Source: Scortum barcoo
Taxonomy: Eukaryota; Chordata; Actinopteri; Centrarchiformes; Terapontidae
Reading direction: 5' to 3'
DNA: 64,000 nt
Assembly (NCBI GenBank): GCA_023238725.1
Contig: CM041553.1
Location: forward strand, 6,285,001 to 6,349,000
In this document: piece after piece, positions 24,101-37,743 of the stretch
Numbering within the stretch: the first letter of the stretch is position 1
How the letters are laid out: every line of letters starts with the position of its first letter
The notes under the pieces: generated by a model
What the model was told of the DNA's origin: nothing
What the model saw: only the letters and a program-made list of their open reading frames with translations
The model's database searches: none
Program-made: the position numbers and the translations under genes

Positions 24101-27100
24101 TTTACTTTTGAATATGAGGTGAATAGTGGCTGCCATTGAGAGGACCAGAGTCACCCTGCCAGGACTGGCAGCCATGAAACTGCTTAGCTTTAGTGTAGCT
24201 TAACTTGATGAGGCGAGCGAGCGGATTACATTTGAATGATCCAAAAGTAAGTCAAATGAGGCTCCGCAGGTGTGAGCATGGGTGATGATGCTTTCCACAC
24301 AACCCTGAGATGAAGAAGACAGACTTGTGCAAATCTAAATACTTCCTGATTAAAAAAAAAAAAAAATCAGGAAGTTTAAATCAATGACTAAACAAACATA
24401 GAGTGATCAGCATACTCCCTATGTGTTCAGCGTCTCACCGTCCTCACAAACATTTCAAAACGTCCTTTTTTTTTATTCCAAAGTGAAATCCTCTGAGAGC
24501 ATCTCTGGAATTCTGGGATAAAGCCCTAAATCCCTGCGACACATTCAGGAATAAATATCCACTCTCTATGAAAGCAAGGAATGAAGATAATGTTTGTTTC
24601 CCTACAATAGAGCCACATAGGAGATGTGACTCAGAGGCTGAGCCGGTGATAAATGTTTGTTTTACTTGGCTCCTTGCCTTAAATGCACACAGACAGAAGA
24701 GGGAACAAGACGTAAACACGACACAATCTGATCAAATACCTCCGTCTGAACACATTCTCAGCTGCCAGTCGACACACTGAATTAAGTGAAATTTCAAAAG
24801 AAAGGATACGGCTTAGTCACTTCACCTTTCCATTGTCTTACAGCTGTTTTTTTTTGTTTTGTTTTAAACACACACACACACACACACACACAAGCCTTGG
24901 AGATGAAATGTAGAAACCATATGACTCACAGAGGCAAGAAAAAAAAAAGCTCTTTCTGCCTCTGCCTTCATTTGTCTCAATCTCTGGCCCCCGACTCCAC
25001 CTCTGTTTCTCTTCCTCTCTCTTTTTCTCTATCTCGCACTCTGGCCCAAAACACATCTGGCTTTCAGAGGAAGGGAAACAGCCAAGAGCCGTCTCAAACT
25101 CTTGTTAGTCTTTCTTTCCCCCAGTCTCACTTAACCTTTACACACACTTTCCCAGCCTGCCACCACCCTGTCTCTTCTTTATTAAAACAGCAGACAGGGT
25201 GACTTGTTCTTTCTAGCTCTTGTTCTGCTCCTCTCCCAAGTGCCCCTGTCCTTTTACTTTGTCTTCATTCATCTCATTTGTATTGTCTTGTCTATATGTG
25301 CTCCGTCACCTGTTCCCCTCTCGTACGGTCTGAAGGTAATGGATTCCTCGTTCTCCCTGTGTGCTTTGCTGTAGGTGATAGCCCCCTCTTTCCCCCCATC
25401 TGTCCCTGTCTCACTCACTCGCAGCGAGCAAAACAACACTGGTATGCACAGCCGCACACGCTGGATGACACTCTCGCTCCCCTTATCACTTCCCCGTTCC
25501 ATCCTTGTCACATTTTTGTCATTAACTGCACACAGGGAAAAGCAAAGCCGGGCCACAAAAGGAATGTCAGGGAAAGTGCAGCTGAATTTTATGATGAGGC
25601 TGCTAAGTTTTTTCCACTAGCAGCACTTTGGCAGCACTACAGCCAGACTTTTGATTTGATATTAAAAATACCTTGACTTACAAATCAGAGGACGTTTGAA
25701 TATTTTGAATCAAACATTGTTTAGTTTGCTTCTATAAACACACATAAATCAATAAGTAAGTAAGCCTCTCCTTTCACTCACTTCCTCCTGCTGTATCAAA
25801 GAAATACATCGAGTTGTGCACTTTCTCTACACAAATCTCTTGTAAAGCATCGGAGGTGTGTGTGTGTGCATACTACTCACTGTATTGAAGTTCCAGACCC
25901 GCTTGAAGGAGAGCCTTTTCCTCAGGCTCATCCTGCTCTCCTCTCACACAGGAGGAAACCCAACTGACGGCTCAATCTACATAACTGAACCGCAAAAAAA
26001 CACACACACACACGAAGACAGTCTCACACAAACACACGCACACACGTGCGCTGACGCTGACAGAGCCTCTTCGGGAGCTACCTAGGGCAGGAAATTCATT
26101 CAGACAGCTGACTTGGATGGAGCCATGCCTCAGCACGTCTGTCACACACTTGTACTTACACACACACAAGAATTATCCTCAACTTTGTTCTGAAGTTAAG
26201 TACTGTATCTCACGATGAACACATCAACTCTCTCTTACTACATTATGCGCCTCTCCCTGTCGTTCTCACACACACTCCCCCACACACTTAGCTGACAGAC
26301 TGAATAGGAAGTTCCATTCTCTCGTAGACACACACACACGGCTCTGTTTCCATAGTGACACGCCCCCATCGGGCAGCAGTTAGTGAGAAGGGGAGGGTCA
26401 GTCTGCCAATCACGCTGCAGCACAGCCCTTACCTCTCCACCCTCCTCCTACTCCTCCCTTTTCAGGCAGGTTTAGGTACAATCACATTCAACTGGGCCGG
26501 ATGTTCTTTAGTGATTTGAGAAATGACTCGTCTTCCTCACTTCATGTATTATAAGAAGGAGGGAGGAAAAGGCAAGAAGAAGAATGAGGGGAATGAAGAA
26601 GAAAGGAGAATTTATTCTGTCCTCTTCAAAAATGATTAATGATATTTCTGCAGATTTGTTAAAAGGTCAGCTGGAGCGAACAAAAGCACTTCACAGGACA
26701 CAGCAGCCCACTTCAGCACATACACACACACACACTCTCTAACACACAAACAGAGGCTCCAATTGAATTTGGGCATATGGCCTTGAGCCCCCCCCACCCT
26801 TGAGCTTTCCTGTTTTGGCAAAAAAAAAAAAGAGTTTCTGTGACACCTTTTCCTATACGTCCACAGGCTATCTCGTTGATGCCACCATCTTTGATGGCGA
26901 TGACTCACTGGTGTTTACTGTACACTGATAAGGAAACACATCCAGTAAAAATGTCTGTTTGACCTGGTCTGAGTCCAGCAGATAGTAGCCAATTCTGAGC
27001 TGGCTGCATGTGTGCACTGTATGTGTGTGAGTCTTCTTTATGAAAATACGAATCCTCTTCCTTACAAACAACTAACTGTTCTCTTTGAACTGGCCTCATA

Positions 27101-30100
27101 AGACTGCCTCCAAAGCTGCAGTGAATCTATTTTTTTTCAATTATATATAAAACAGTCCACTTATTAAAAACTGTCTTTTGTCTTTGTTCATTTTGGAAGT
27201 CTTGCCTTGTAGGATGTGGCAGCACCCAGAAGAATCAAACACATCAAAGCGCTTCGCTGCATCCTCTAAAACCTTAAGAAACCAGTAAACATTAAGAGCT
27301 ACGTGAGTGTTGTTCACTTCAATTTTTCCCCTATGATAATCCAATGAAAAATTGTTGCTTTGAAGACTATTTGTCCAAAACAGGACATTTTCACTGCTGT
27401 CTTTTCAGCAGCACAAGCTCCATTTGAGGCCATAGAGCTCAAAGCGCAGTGCCATATTGTTGTTCAAGTTAGTGTTAACCTTCCACGTCCCCGTATCATA
27501 GCAACATCAGGGATGGTTCCAGCACTAAGACCCCCACTAACACACACACACACACACACACTGAGGCTGAGAGCTGCCAAAGCCGTAATTGCCAGAGCTT
27601 CTAATGCTAACGAGGCCATCTATTGAACCCCTAATTTTAAACTTTCAAGTTGCTTGGTTCAGCTAATTACATCAGAAACCAGTAAAGCAACACTGGTCAA
27701 ACCTTGACATTTTCGAACAGCTCACTGGTCTTTCACACAGGAAGAACAGTAACCTGTATGAGTAACCTGTGCTCAAGTTCATCCCAACGCATATCTGTCA
27801 AGCAGGGGGAAGACAGAAATACTGGGCTCCACGCAGGATAAGAGGGATGTGACAAAGTTTAAGTTGGCTAAATCCACATCCTGATGAGGAGCGGAAGAGA
27901 AGAGAGGAGCAGAAAAGAGAAGAGATTTCTCATGTCTCACTCCTCTCTTTAGCCTAATTCCTGTGGTCTAGCCAAGCAGCTCTATTTCCTTTGTGTGCGC
28001 GTGTGTGTGCATTAGATCATGGTCTTTTCTAGGGCAGTTCAACATGAAAGTGAAATATTCTCCTCCGCAGATATCAGATGACAGTAACAAAACAGGGCTA
28101 CACGCAGAAACAGACATACTCTTGTGTGTACTCACACACATGCAGGACACATGTTCAAAGTTAAAACTGAGCGCATTTTTCTGCTCAGTTTTAACTTTGC
28201 AGCAGATTTACATTTTTGTGACACAGTTTTAGACAAATCACATTTATTTACATGGCTAAAACTTACACCAGCTAACCACATATATTCTCAGTGTGTTTAT
28301 CAGACTGCATTTGTCAGGCTTTAAATGATCCAGTTGCTGTTGGTTATTTCTAATTTGTGACAGTTTGGTGTCTTTGTAGATGCTATTTGTCTGAGTTTGG
28401 AACATGCTGACATACTAAATAAGTAGCTGGTTTGCAGTTTTGCAAAAGTAATACAATATCATAATTTAATATGAGACATCTTCTGGAAATTCAATTGGGA
28501 AAGTGTTCATAGATCTTTCCATAAAGTAGTCCTGCTCACTAATTTGCAACTTTGCCCCCCAGGTACTAATGCAAGTAAAAATAAAAGGATTATCTATCTT
28601 GATATAAAAAAAGTTTCGTTTACTTCCTAATAATCACTACATTTCTATGATCTCACTGTATATCAGAATCTTAATTTAAATACTTTATACCTTATCACGC
28701 CTAACCTTTATATGATGGATTTTGTATTGTTTTTAAAAAATCATTATGATAATGAGGAACTTTATAAAAGTTTAAAACTTTGAGATAATATAGTAATAAT
28801 ATAATAAAGAGAACTGGAACCAAGGCCTTAAGTAAAGCATATGAGTGAGACAAGGTATAGTAACACAGGACGAATCAGCAGGTGGTTTTCCTTCCTCACC
28901 TTCAAACCACTTCTTTTTCAAAAGAAACATGTTTTTTCCACAGAAAGAAGTTAATCATCTCTCTATCTCCCCTTTTCTCTGCCTTGTACACAAACATATT
29001 CATTCAACAAAACTCAACATTGCCCCCTGCTGACAAAGGTGAGGCACTGAAGAAAGCAGAGTAGGAAAAAAGACCTCAGATGGATCAATAATGAGTTAGC
29101 TGATCAGCCTTATCAGTGATCTACTCTGTGTGTTAACATCAGCAGGTAATGGAGCAGGACAGGCCACCAGTTGAGAGTGGACCTTACCAACTACACACAC
29201 ATTTGCACCTGTAAGTATATTTTTATTAACAGATGTGTTGCCCAAAATAAGAAAAGCACTTTATACTGTTGCAGTATTTATGCACCATCATAGACCATCA
29301 GGCCTCTTTGCCTAATCTGTGTCATGTGAAAAATCACGTATAAAGTTCGTAGCTGTTAGATCATCATTATGATGACACACACTGCTACTTGATATTCAAC
29401 TTCATATGACTAGCATGTGTTGGTGCCTTTTTAAAAATAAAAAAGTGCTGGTCTATCAGTGACAAATACTGCAAAATTATGCAAAAAGGAAAGAGACGAA
29501 ATCTTGAAAATCGTGATGACTCATGTGGAACAGGAAAACTGCACCAGAAAAAAGGAACAGCGGTCACAAGCAGACCTTCACCATCAGTAAAACTGAGTAA
29601 AACTGAGTAAAAGACACTATATATGTTATATTTTATATTAAAATATTTGCTGTGCAGCTTCTACTAACTACCGTCTCAACCTCGTAAGATTTTCCTCTTA
29701 TTGTGTCTACGCTTCTTGTATCTGTGAGTCAATTTAAAACACAGCCCTGCGACTGACTTATCACATGACACAGTCTGATTGTGCAGATGTGGTAAACTGC
29801 ACCCATCTGGCACTTGATGAAAATAAAAAGAAGCACTTGTGTTTATTTGAAATTGGAGCTACATCTGATGTGACTCCTGGCCTCCTGAGGTGTTTCATGT
29901 ACAGGAGCAGTGTTGATCCTGTCTCATCATCTGATTTTCCTTCCCCAACACACTCTGCTCTCAGGGGATATCACGAGGAACACACACACACATACACACA
30001 CACACACACACAGCAGAAGAGATGTGTGTGCAGGTTCTTATCTAGTGTCTGATTGTGTGCTTTACTTTTTTAGTACGTGAATGAGTTTTTATGTCTCTGT

Positions 30101-33100
30101 GTCTGTGTGCGTATCCTTGTGTGTGTGTGTGTGTGTGTGTAAGTGGGGTCAGAGGGCCTACAGGCCACTCTTTTCTCACTGCTGTGTTTAGTGAAATAAT
30201 GTCCTGTGCTGCTTTCCACCAAAGTGTCAAAACTGTCTCACTTAAAATTACGCATTACACACACACACACACACAACATAAATTAAACTACACAAAATAC
30301 ATAAATAAGTATTGTGGACACCATATCCTCAGCTCATATACTATATATCACTACATTTAGTAGAACACATATTTACATTGGTATTTCTACACTGATATAA
30401 AGACATATACTAACTGCTTGTCATGGTGATCAGAAATCCCAGTAACACATCCGACAAACCCGTGAAACAAAAACAAATACAGTCTCTACAATTAAAGTGT
30501 CCTAATGGACTGACCCAAAGAATCAACAGGTTTCCCTTTAACTGTTCCTGTTTTTATTCAGTTCCTGTTTTATTGAGTGCTGTTGTCATTGTGTCCTTTA
30601 ATATCACTAATTACGTGTGTGGGGTGTGTGGGGGTGTGGTATTGTTTTATTGTGACAGGCACTTTGTGCTACAATTACTCTCTATAAAAGTACTATACAA
30701 AAAAAGTGTGATTGATTGACTAAGCTCAACAGAGGCAAAAAATACCCCTAGTGATTGGCCGGCACAGATCACGTGATCTGTCATTCCAGAAAAAGGCCTT
30801 GCAACTTAAGTTTATATACATATAAATCATATATATGATTAGTATGAAATGTTGCAGAAGAACAAGGGGAAAAAAAGAACAGCAACAATAATCAAGGTTT
30901 AGTCCAGCTGTCTATACCTTATAATGTGTAGACAGCTTATAAAGCTTCACCAGCAGAAAGAGTTTGATAAGGTTTTTAATTCAAGCCGACAAGAAATCCA
31001 TTTGCATTATTTCTTTATATCATCTTTATATCAACTTGTATCATCTGCTCCAGCAATGTTGGTTTAAAACACAAGTCACGATTGTGTAACAGAGCCGGCA
31101 CGCTACATATGACAGCAGCAAGGGAGTCATCAGTGTGATCAAATATAGACTGCATCAAACATAGGAAGAGCAAGCACACTCACACGCAAACACACACACA
31201 CACACACACATAAATTCCCACACGTGTGCACACAGCTCGTTAACTCACTGGATCAGCGGCCGTTTCAGAATCCACGCTCAAAGTTTGCTGCTCCATGAAG
31301 AAAGAGACAAGTAATCCTCAGCACTGCATGTGAGTCCTTCCCTCAGTACACATTGTCATCAGCTGTTGAATATGTGTGTGTGCGTGTCTATGTGTGCGCG
31401 GGTGTGTGCGCTTGCGGAGATGAAGCAGCAAAAGCTTTCAAATGTCCAAACCGCTACAGAATGTCGCTGTCGCTAGATTCCCCTTCCCTCTCCCTCTCTC
31501 ATCCCCCCTCTTCCTCCCTCTCTGTCGTCTCCCTCGCCCTGCCTCTCCGCTCTCCCCCTCCTCTTTCTCTGCTTTTCCACCCACCCTCGTATAATTTCTA
31601 TTCCACCCACACCACTGTGGGCTGAGAGACACGCACATACATACACTCAGACAAATGCGGAGGCACGGCTGCAGAGGGAGACCCCCTTTGCCATTAAGGA
31701 ACACACACCCACACATAAAATCAGTGCTGAGTTGAATGTGTTATCCTCAGTGCTCTTCTGTCATCTGCTTAGTATGCCCTGTGCATGTCTGGGGCACGGG
31801 GAGTAAACTGACATTCATGACGGGTGAAGAGCAGGGGGGCAAAAGAAGCCAAACAGCGAGAAAGACATGCTCTGAGTGTTTAGTAATGATTTATCCTGGA
31901 GGACTTAAAAAAAAAACAGGGAGACCCTCCAGTTGACAGCAAGGCTTGATATCCGCCGCGGCGATGGTTAGGCTAGCTGCATTCCACAACATGCCTTGAC
32001 ACACAGTGGAGGTACTCACCCTAACACCCCCTCCCACACATACACACACACACACTCCTCCTGCCTGTCCTCCACTTGGCCCAGGGGTGAGGACAGCGGG
32101 TAAAGCACCACCTCGCTCAAACTAAGAGCTGATAACCAAGAGAGCATTATACAGACATGTGGTAATAGCAGTCACAGGAACAAAATGTTTTTAACAATAT
32201 GGCTCATTGGAGTGTCACTCTGAAGCAGCTTTGGAAAGTCAGTTTGAAGCACTCTCAAAAGATAGTTCTGTTTTCACGTTATACTGTACTGTCAGCTAGC
32301 TCTGGACAACTACACACAAAGCTCACTCACGTGCCGATCACACAAGTTTTCAGCATTAGTACAGACTATAGACAGGATCTAAAAGTTTGGTGGAATATTT
32401 TTTTGTTTTGTTTCAAACGGGAAAGATCAGTTAATTGGTTGTGGTTCGTCCAGTTGTATAATGACGTCTATGGCTACAGAGGGAGCTTTTCATTGTGGCC
32501 ACATTCTGGCAGAAGACAGAAGTCTGAAAAAATGACCCTGGAGAGAAGCATTATAACTGAAAGGCTTGGGCATTGATAGGGCAGGGAGGGTCTAATGAAA
32601 TTCTAGGCTCCGGACTTAAATTCATGCTCCCAGACTTCATGGTGCAACACTAAGTTGGTAGCTTGCCCCTTTAATACAAAAACAGTGTGTGCGAATGTGT
32701 TTGGACATTACTCTCATTTTACGGCTAGTCCTTGTCTTATTAATATTATCAATCTATAGAGTCAATTAGAACATAATCGTTGACAAAAAAAAATTAAGGC
32801 CAACTTTCCAACTCACAGTCTCATACAACACTTTTAAAGTCTTAAACATTACTCACATGAATTTGAAATTTGATTTAATGTACGCGTGGTCATACATTAA
32901 TTAAATTTCTGGTCAATTTAATAATGTCCTCTGTCCAAACCGGTCCTCCTTATGCTATTTCAATGTAAGTGACGGGGAGGCACAGTCTGCATTCTGAGGA
33001 AAAAATTCAGTCCACTTTAACAAAGTTAATACGGGGCTACAGCAGTCACTGTTGGGCAAATAAAGATGGCATTTTAAGCTCAGACTCAGACTCATTTTTG

Positions 33101-35988
33101 TGGACTGTGGATTTTGTCCCCCATCTCACAAGACTACGTTAGGAACGGATCTCTTAACACACATGTGAGCATACCATTAAGATATATGTGAAAACGGCCA
33201 GAGATCACACAGAGATTTGTCGGGAGGTTGGCTGGTCCTGAAGTCGCACTGCAGAGGCGCGTGCATCCTCAAAAACTGAAAAGGTTCCAACAAAGTTAAA
33301 ATATTGCTCAAAGGTTGGATGACCTCAGTGCGCAGTCAGGTGCACGTCTTAGGGTTAGGGCCGTGACACGAGTTCGTGTGTGGGATCAGTTGAGATTCCC
33401 ACCACTCCACACGGGAAAACAGGCTGCATTTGTCTCCACATTTGTAGGCAAGAAGTAAACATTCGGGCTTTAAATCAATTAGCTCGGAAAAGTACTGATG
33501 GTCAAAACAAGCACGCACTCACAAACATGAGCACGCACACACTGAGTCATGTCTATGTACTTGGTAATTCCTTGTGAATCACATGTGTGTGGGTACACAG
33601 CTGGGACCTCAGAGTCTGTCACCTCAATCGAAAACTATTGTATTCATCTGTACGGAATGCAAATATTTTGAAAAGCTATTAAAACTAAACATCAAAAATG
33701 GAGTTTGATACAATTAACATGTTAAGGATTCAACTTAAAAAGAAAACAAACTTAGATTGAGCTTGAAAGATGTCTTCACATGCTAACTGGGTGAATCCCT
33801 TTGCTCCTGCTTTGGCTTTTATGAAATGCCAAACTTTGCGCCAGAGTTCCCTTTGGACGCCCAGGTTTAAAGTAATGTGTTACTTTAAAGATGAAAATAA
33901 GCCCTTTAAATCATCACTTATGACCCACTAAGAGTGTGTGCTAGATTCTGTATCTGCCGACAGCCTGCCCTCTGGCTGTATTTCCTTATTTTGCTGTGGT
34001 TGGGACGTTTCTGGGCGTCAGCCTTTGGGCAGAGGTGTGTAGCCAAAAAGAGCGCGCAGGGCGTGACGGAGGGACTCTAAAAAAAAACGTAGCGACCAGG
34101 TGCCAGATCATGTGATTTTACGTTGATATGAACTCACACAGGGCCATAACGCGTGTTTGTGTGTGGTAGCAGCTGTGAGTTCCCAGCAGTCCACATTGAG
34201 AAACAAGCTGCATTTGTCTCAGTGGACAAGATGTAAAACATTAAAGCTTTGAATCAATTACCTCGGAAAAGTCACGCACGTACAGATACACAAAAGCAAG
34301 TACGCACATAGGGTCGCATCTGTATAGCTGGTGATTTAGACAGGTTAGAGAGGTGCTAACTGTCTTTGATGTGTATAACTGAGGGGCAAATCTAGAAAAT
34401 CCGATGTTGGGCCGAGGAGGAAAGAGGGAACAACTGTGAACGCTGTGTTTACAGACCACAACCAATAAATCCATCTTTTTCTTGTATACTTGTAAAACCT
34501 TCTTGTACATAAATGACACTATTTTTCACCCAATCCAGCCGTGTGTGCTGCTTAAGCCAATTATCATGTGTAGACAGTCCATGATGTTTTTTTTTTACTT
34601 GCTTGTAAAATGGGCAGAAGACAGTAAAATCTCATATTAACACTAATATGTATTGTAGCACTAATATATTTGTAGACTGACCCCCAGAAAACATTATATT
34701 CAATGACTTATTCATGATCATGTCTGCTATGATTTAAAATTATATGCATCTATGCAAACATGAACTTGACTACAGTCAGAATAAAACTGTTTCTTTGTTA
34801 GAAAGCAGCTAATTGGATTCCCAGAAAAAAAAAAAATATGGGGAGAACACTGCCTGCACTGGTGAAACATCTTTGTTGTGCTCCAGAGATCTCACTGAAT
34901 TGTCTCTCCCACCAACACTTGAGCTCCACTGGAGAGAAATTTCATTTTCCTTCGACTGTTATTATGTTGCAGCTCGTGGAGGAAACAGCAGCAATCAGCC
35001 TTGCAATCAGTCCATTGTGTGCATGGTTTGGTACTTATATTTCTGCATTCAACCTCTGAATGATTATTTGAGCCTGTTTTCATTTGTCTGTCTCTGGTGG
35101 TAAATAGCTTACACAGGTGGGGCCAACTACACCCACAATCACCTTGCTGTTTGGATTTGAACCTTCGAGGACCACTTGAGGTTTGTTTGTGCGCGCGTCA
35201 GTGTCCTTTGAAATGGTTAATTCAGTTAGCTGCATGTGAGGCTGTTTTTTTATGTTGTTGATGGTGGTCTCTATAATAGCTCTCTGTGGTTTTAAACAGT
35301 ACTTTCAAACAAAGTTCTGTATATATTTATAACACACACACAGCTGGAAGAAAACAGATGTGTTGAGCCCGTGTTCCTTTGCTTTACTTCTGTCATAGGA
35401 CATTGTCTGTTTGTTTGTTTGTTTGTGTGTGTATTTGGGTAAGTGAGTCATGGTAAGTGTGATGTGTGTGAGTGTGTAATGGTTAAGCTCCAGAATCATA
35501 CCTGTCACAAAATAAGCAGCAAGCCTCAACCTCTGGCAGACACACACACGCACATACAGTGCTGTGTTCACACATGCGCAGTCACACACCCTTTAACTAC
35601 AACATGAAGTCTGAAAGCTGCTGGAGAAGCTTAAATGGCACAGCTAACAAGATGGCTGAGGACTGTGTGTGAGTGTGTGTGGGTTGGGAGGGGCAATTAT
35701 AGTGCAATCATGCTTATGTGCATCTATGTGTTTGTGTGTTACTGACTTTTTATTGCATGTGTATGTGAATGCATGGCTCTTCATGTATATGTCTGTCTGT
35801 GTGTGTGTGTGTGTAAAATGTGTGCGTGCAGCGTGCATGCGTGCATGTGTCTCTATACTATATGTGCTTTTGTGCTGAGGCCTCACTAACGAGGGGAATG
35901 TCAGCTTGTTGCTCATCAGAGCTCATTAGAAGTGCAGGCTAACACTTCGAACCCCATTACCCCCCACCATCATCACCATCACCACACG

Positions 35989-36024
<36 letters not shown>

Positions 36025-37700
36025 ACCAATCTCTCTCTCTCCTCCCCCCTCTCACAACACAAAGCCCTCTCTGTCTGTGGACATTACCGCATGTGCAGCA
36101 AGAGAAAAAGGCCTAACGACCGGAAGAAAAAGGTAGAATAGAGGGGGATGGAGGGTTGGGGGGGTGATGAGGAGAAAAGAAGAGAGAAACCCTGCCATGG
36201 GATAGCCAAGCGATGGGAGAGAGACAGATCCACCCCGGTTTGAAGAATTTCAATGTCTGCAAAAATGTCCCGGTGCTCCCGGAGTTATCACCTGCTGCTG
36301 AATCATTTTCACTATCATCTATGTCATGATTACAAGAAAATGAACCGTATAAAAGATTTGTTATGTAATGTGTTGTGCAGGGTGAAGTTATAACTGTCTA
36401 GCTTACATTTGGATTGACAGTACGACATGGACACAAAGTGCAAAGTGTAACCACCTTCCAAAAACTTCTGAGGAGAAAATAATTATAGTCTGAGATGAAA
36501 CAAAACAACAATGGCACCAACTGATCTGCACACTGCACAAGATTTATCTCATTAAAACTATAAACAGCAGCTTTAACTGGAATGAAAACAGTTTTGGGCT
36601 GTAACATCTTCTTATTTCAGGATTCAGCCTTCAGTCTTCTGTAGCGTGTAATTCCCAGCCCTCTCTCCACATACTTCCTGTTTCTCTCAACTGTGCTGTC
36701 CAATAAAGGAAAAATGCCAAAAATGTATATTAAAAAAATCCACTACTGAAGCGACAGTGTGGGATCCACTTATCTACTCCCAGGGTGCCTCAGTAGCCAC
36801 TAAACGGCGGAAACATTTAGCTTTCCTCTGATCTCTATCTTAGGACCAAAAGTACTGTTATGAATCGTGCTCACAGACAGCAGGACTCTGCTTTAGTCTC
36901 ACCAACCTCACACACACTGGCCACGATGAGAATAACACTCTGTACGTTCCACTCTAGTGTTAAGTTTAATGCACCGTATTATCCTGTAACTAGTTAGTCA
37001 CTTTGAGACAAAAGACAAAAATAGCTGCTGGAAATAGAATGACATACAAGTATTTAAATCCCAACACAATTAAGATGAGTATAACCTTCTGCCAACCTAG
37101 GCCTTGTCTCAGGGGCATTTCCAGTGTTAGCCATGATAGCAGCCTATTGTATCGCTCCTGCCTGAGTACTACAGCAGCCACTGCAGACTTTCTCCTTAAT
37201 AAACGTTGTAAAATAGAACTAAATAGGCATATTGTTAGGCAAAACTCATGGCTCTCAAATGACTGGGTACCAGGTCATTTCTTGCAGCTAAATGAACAGG
37301 AAAAAATATTCTTGCAACAGCGGAGCCATACTGCATCCTGTAAGCAGAACATGCAACACTTCTACACCTAAATCTACGACTACATATATCAGTAAGCTCA
37401 GTTAATGTTCAGTAATTCCCTGCTATCAACCCTGTACGACAATCTTTGTCCAAATCTATAAATACCACCCTGTAACGTCTCTTGGCTCTTTCTATACACT
37501 GAGTCTATCCATGACTGTGTGTATGTTGCCACGGTGATATGAGAAGAGGGTCTGACGTGTCATGTGAGGATGTATGATGTGCACGAGCTGCTATTATTAG
37601 AGATGGATGGTGCACGTGTGGCTCAAATGTGACAATAACACAGTGGCCAGATTGAGCTTGGACACTTAACACTATTGTTGGCAGATGTAAGTACTATATA

Positions 37701-37743
<43 letters not shown>

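Noticed and set aside
26430..26470. GAGAG|GTAAGG donor-like site on the minus strand in intron 4
   Set aside because: No in-frame ATG or coding-like peptide precedes it, so a third alternative first exon could not be supported.
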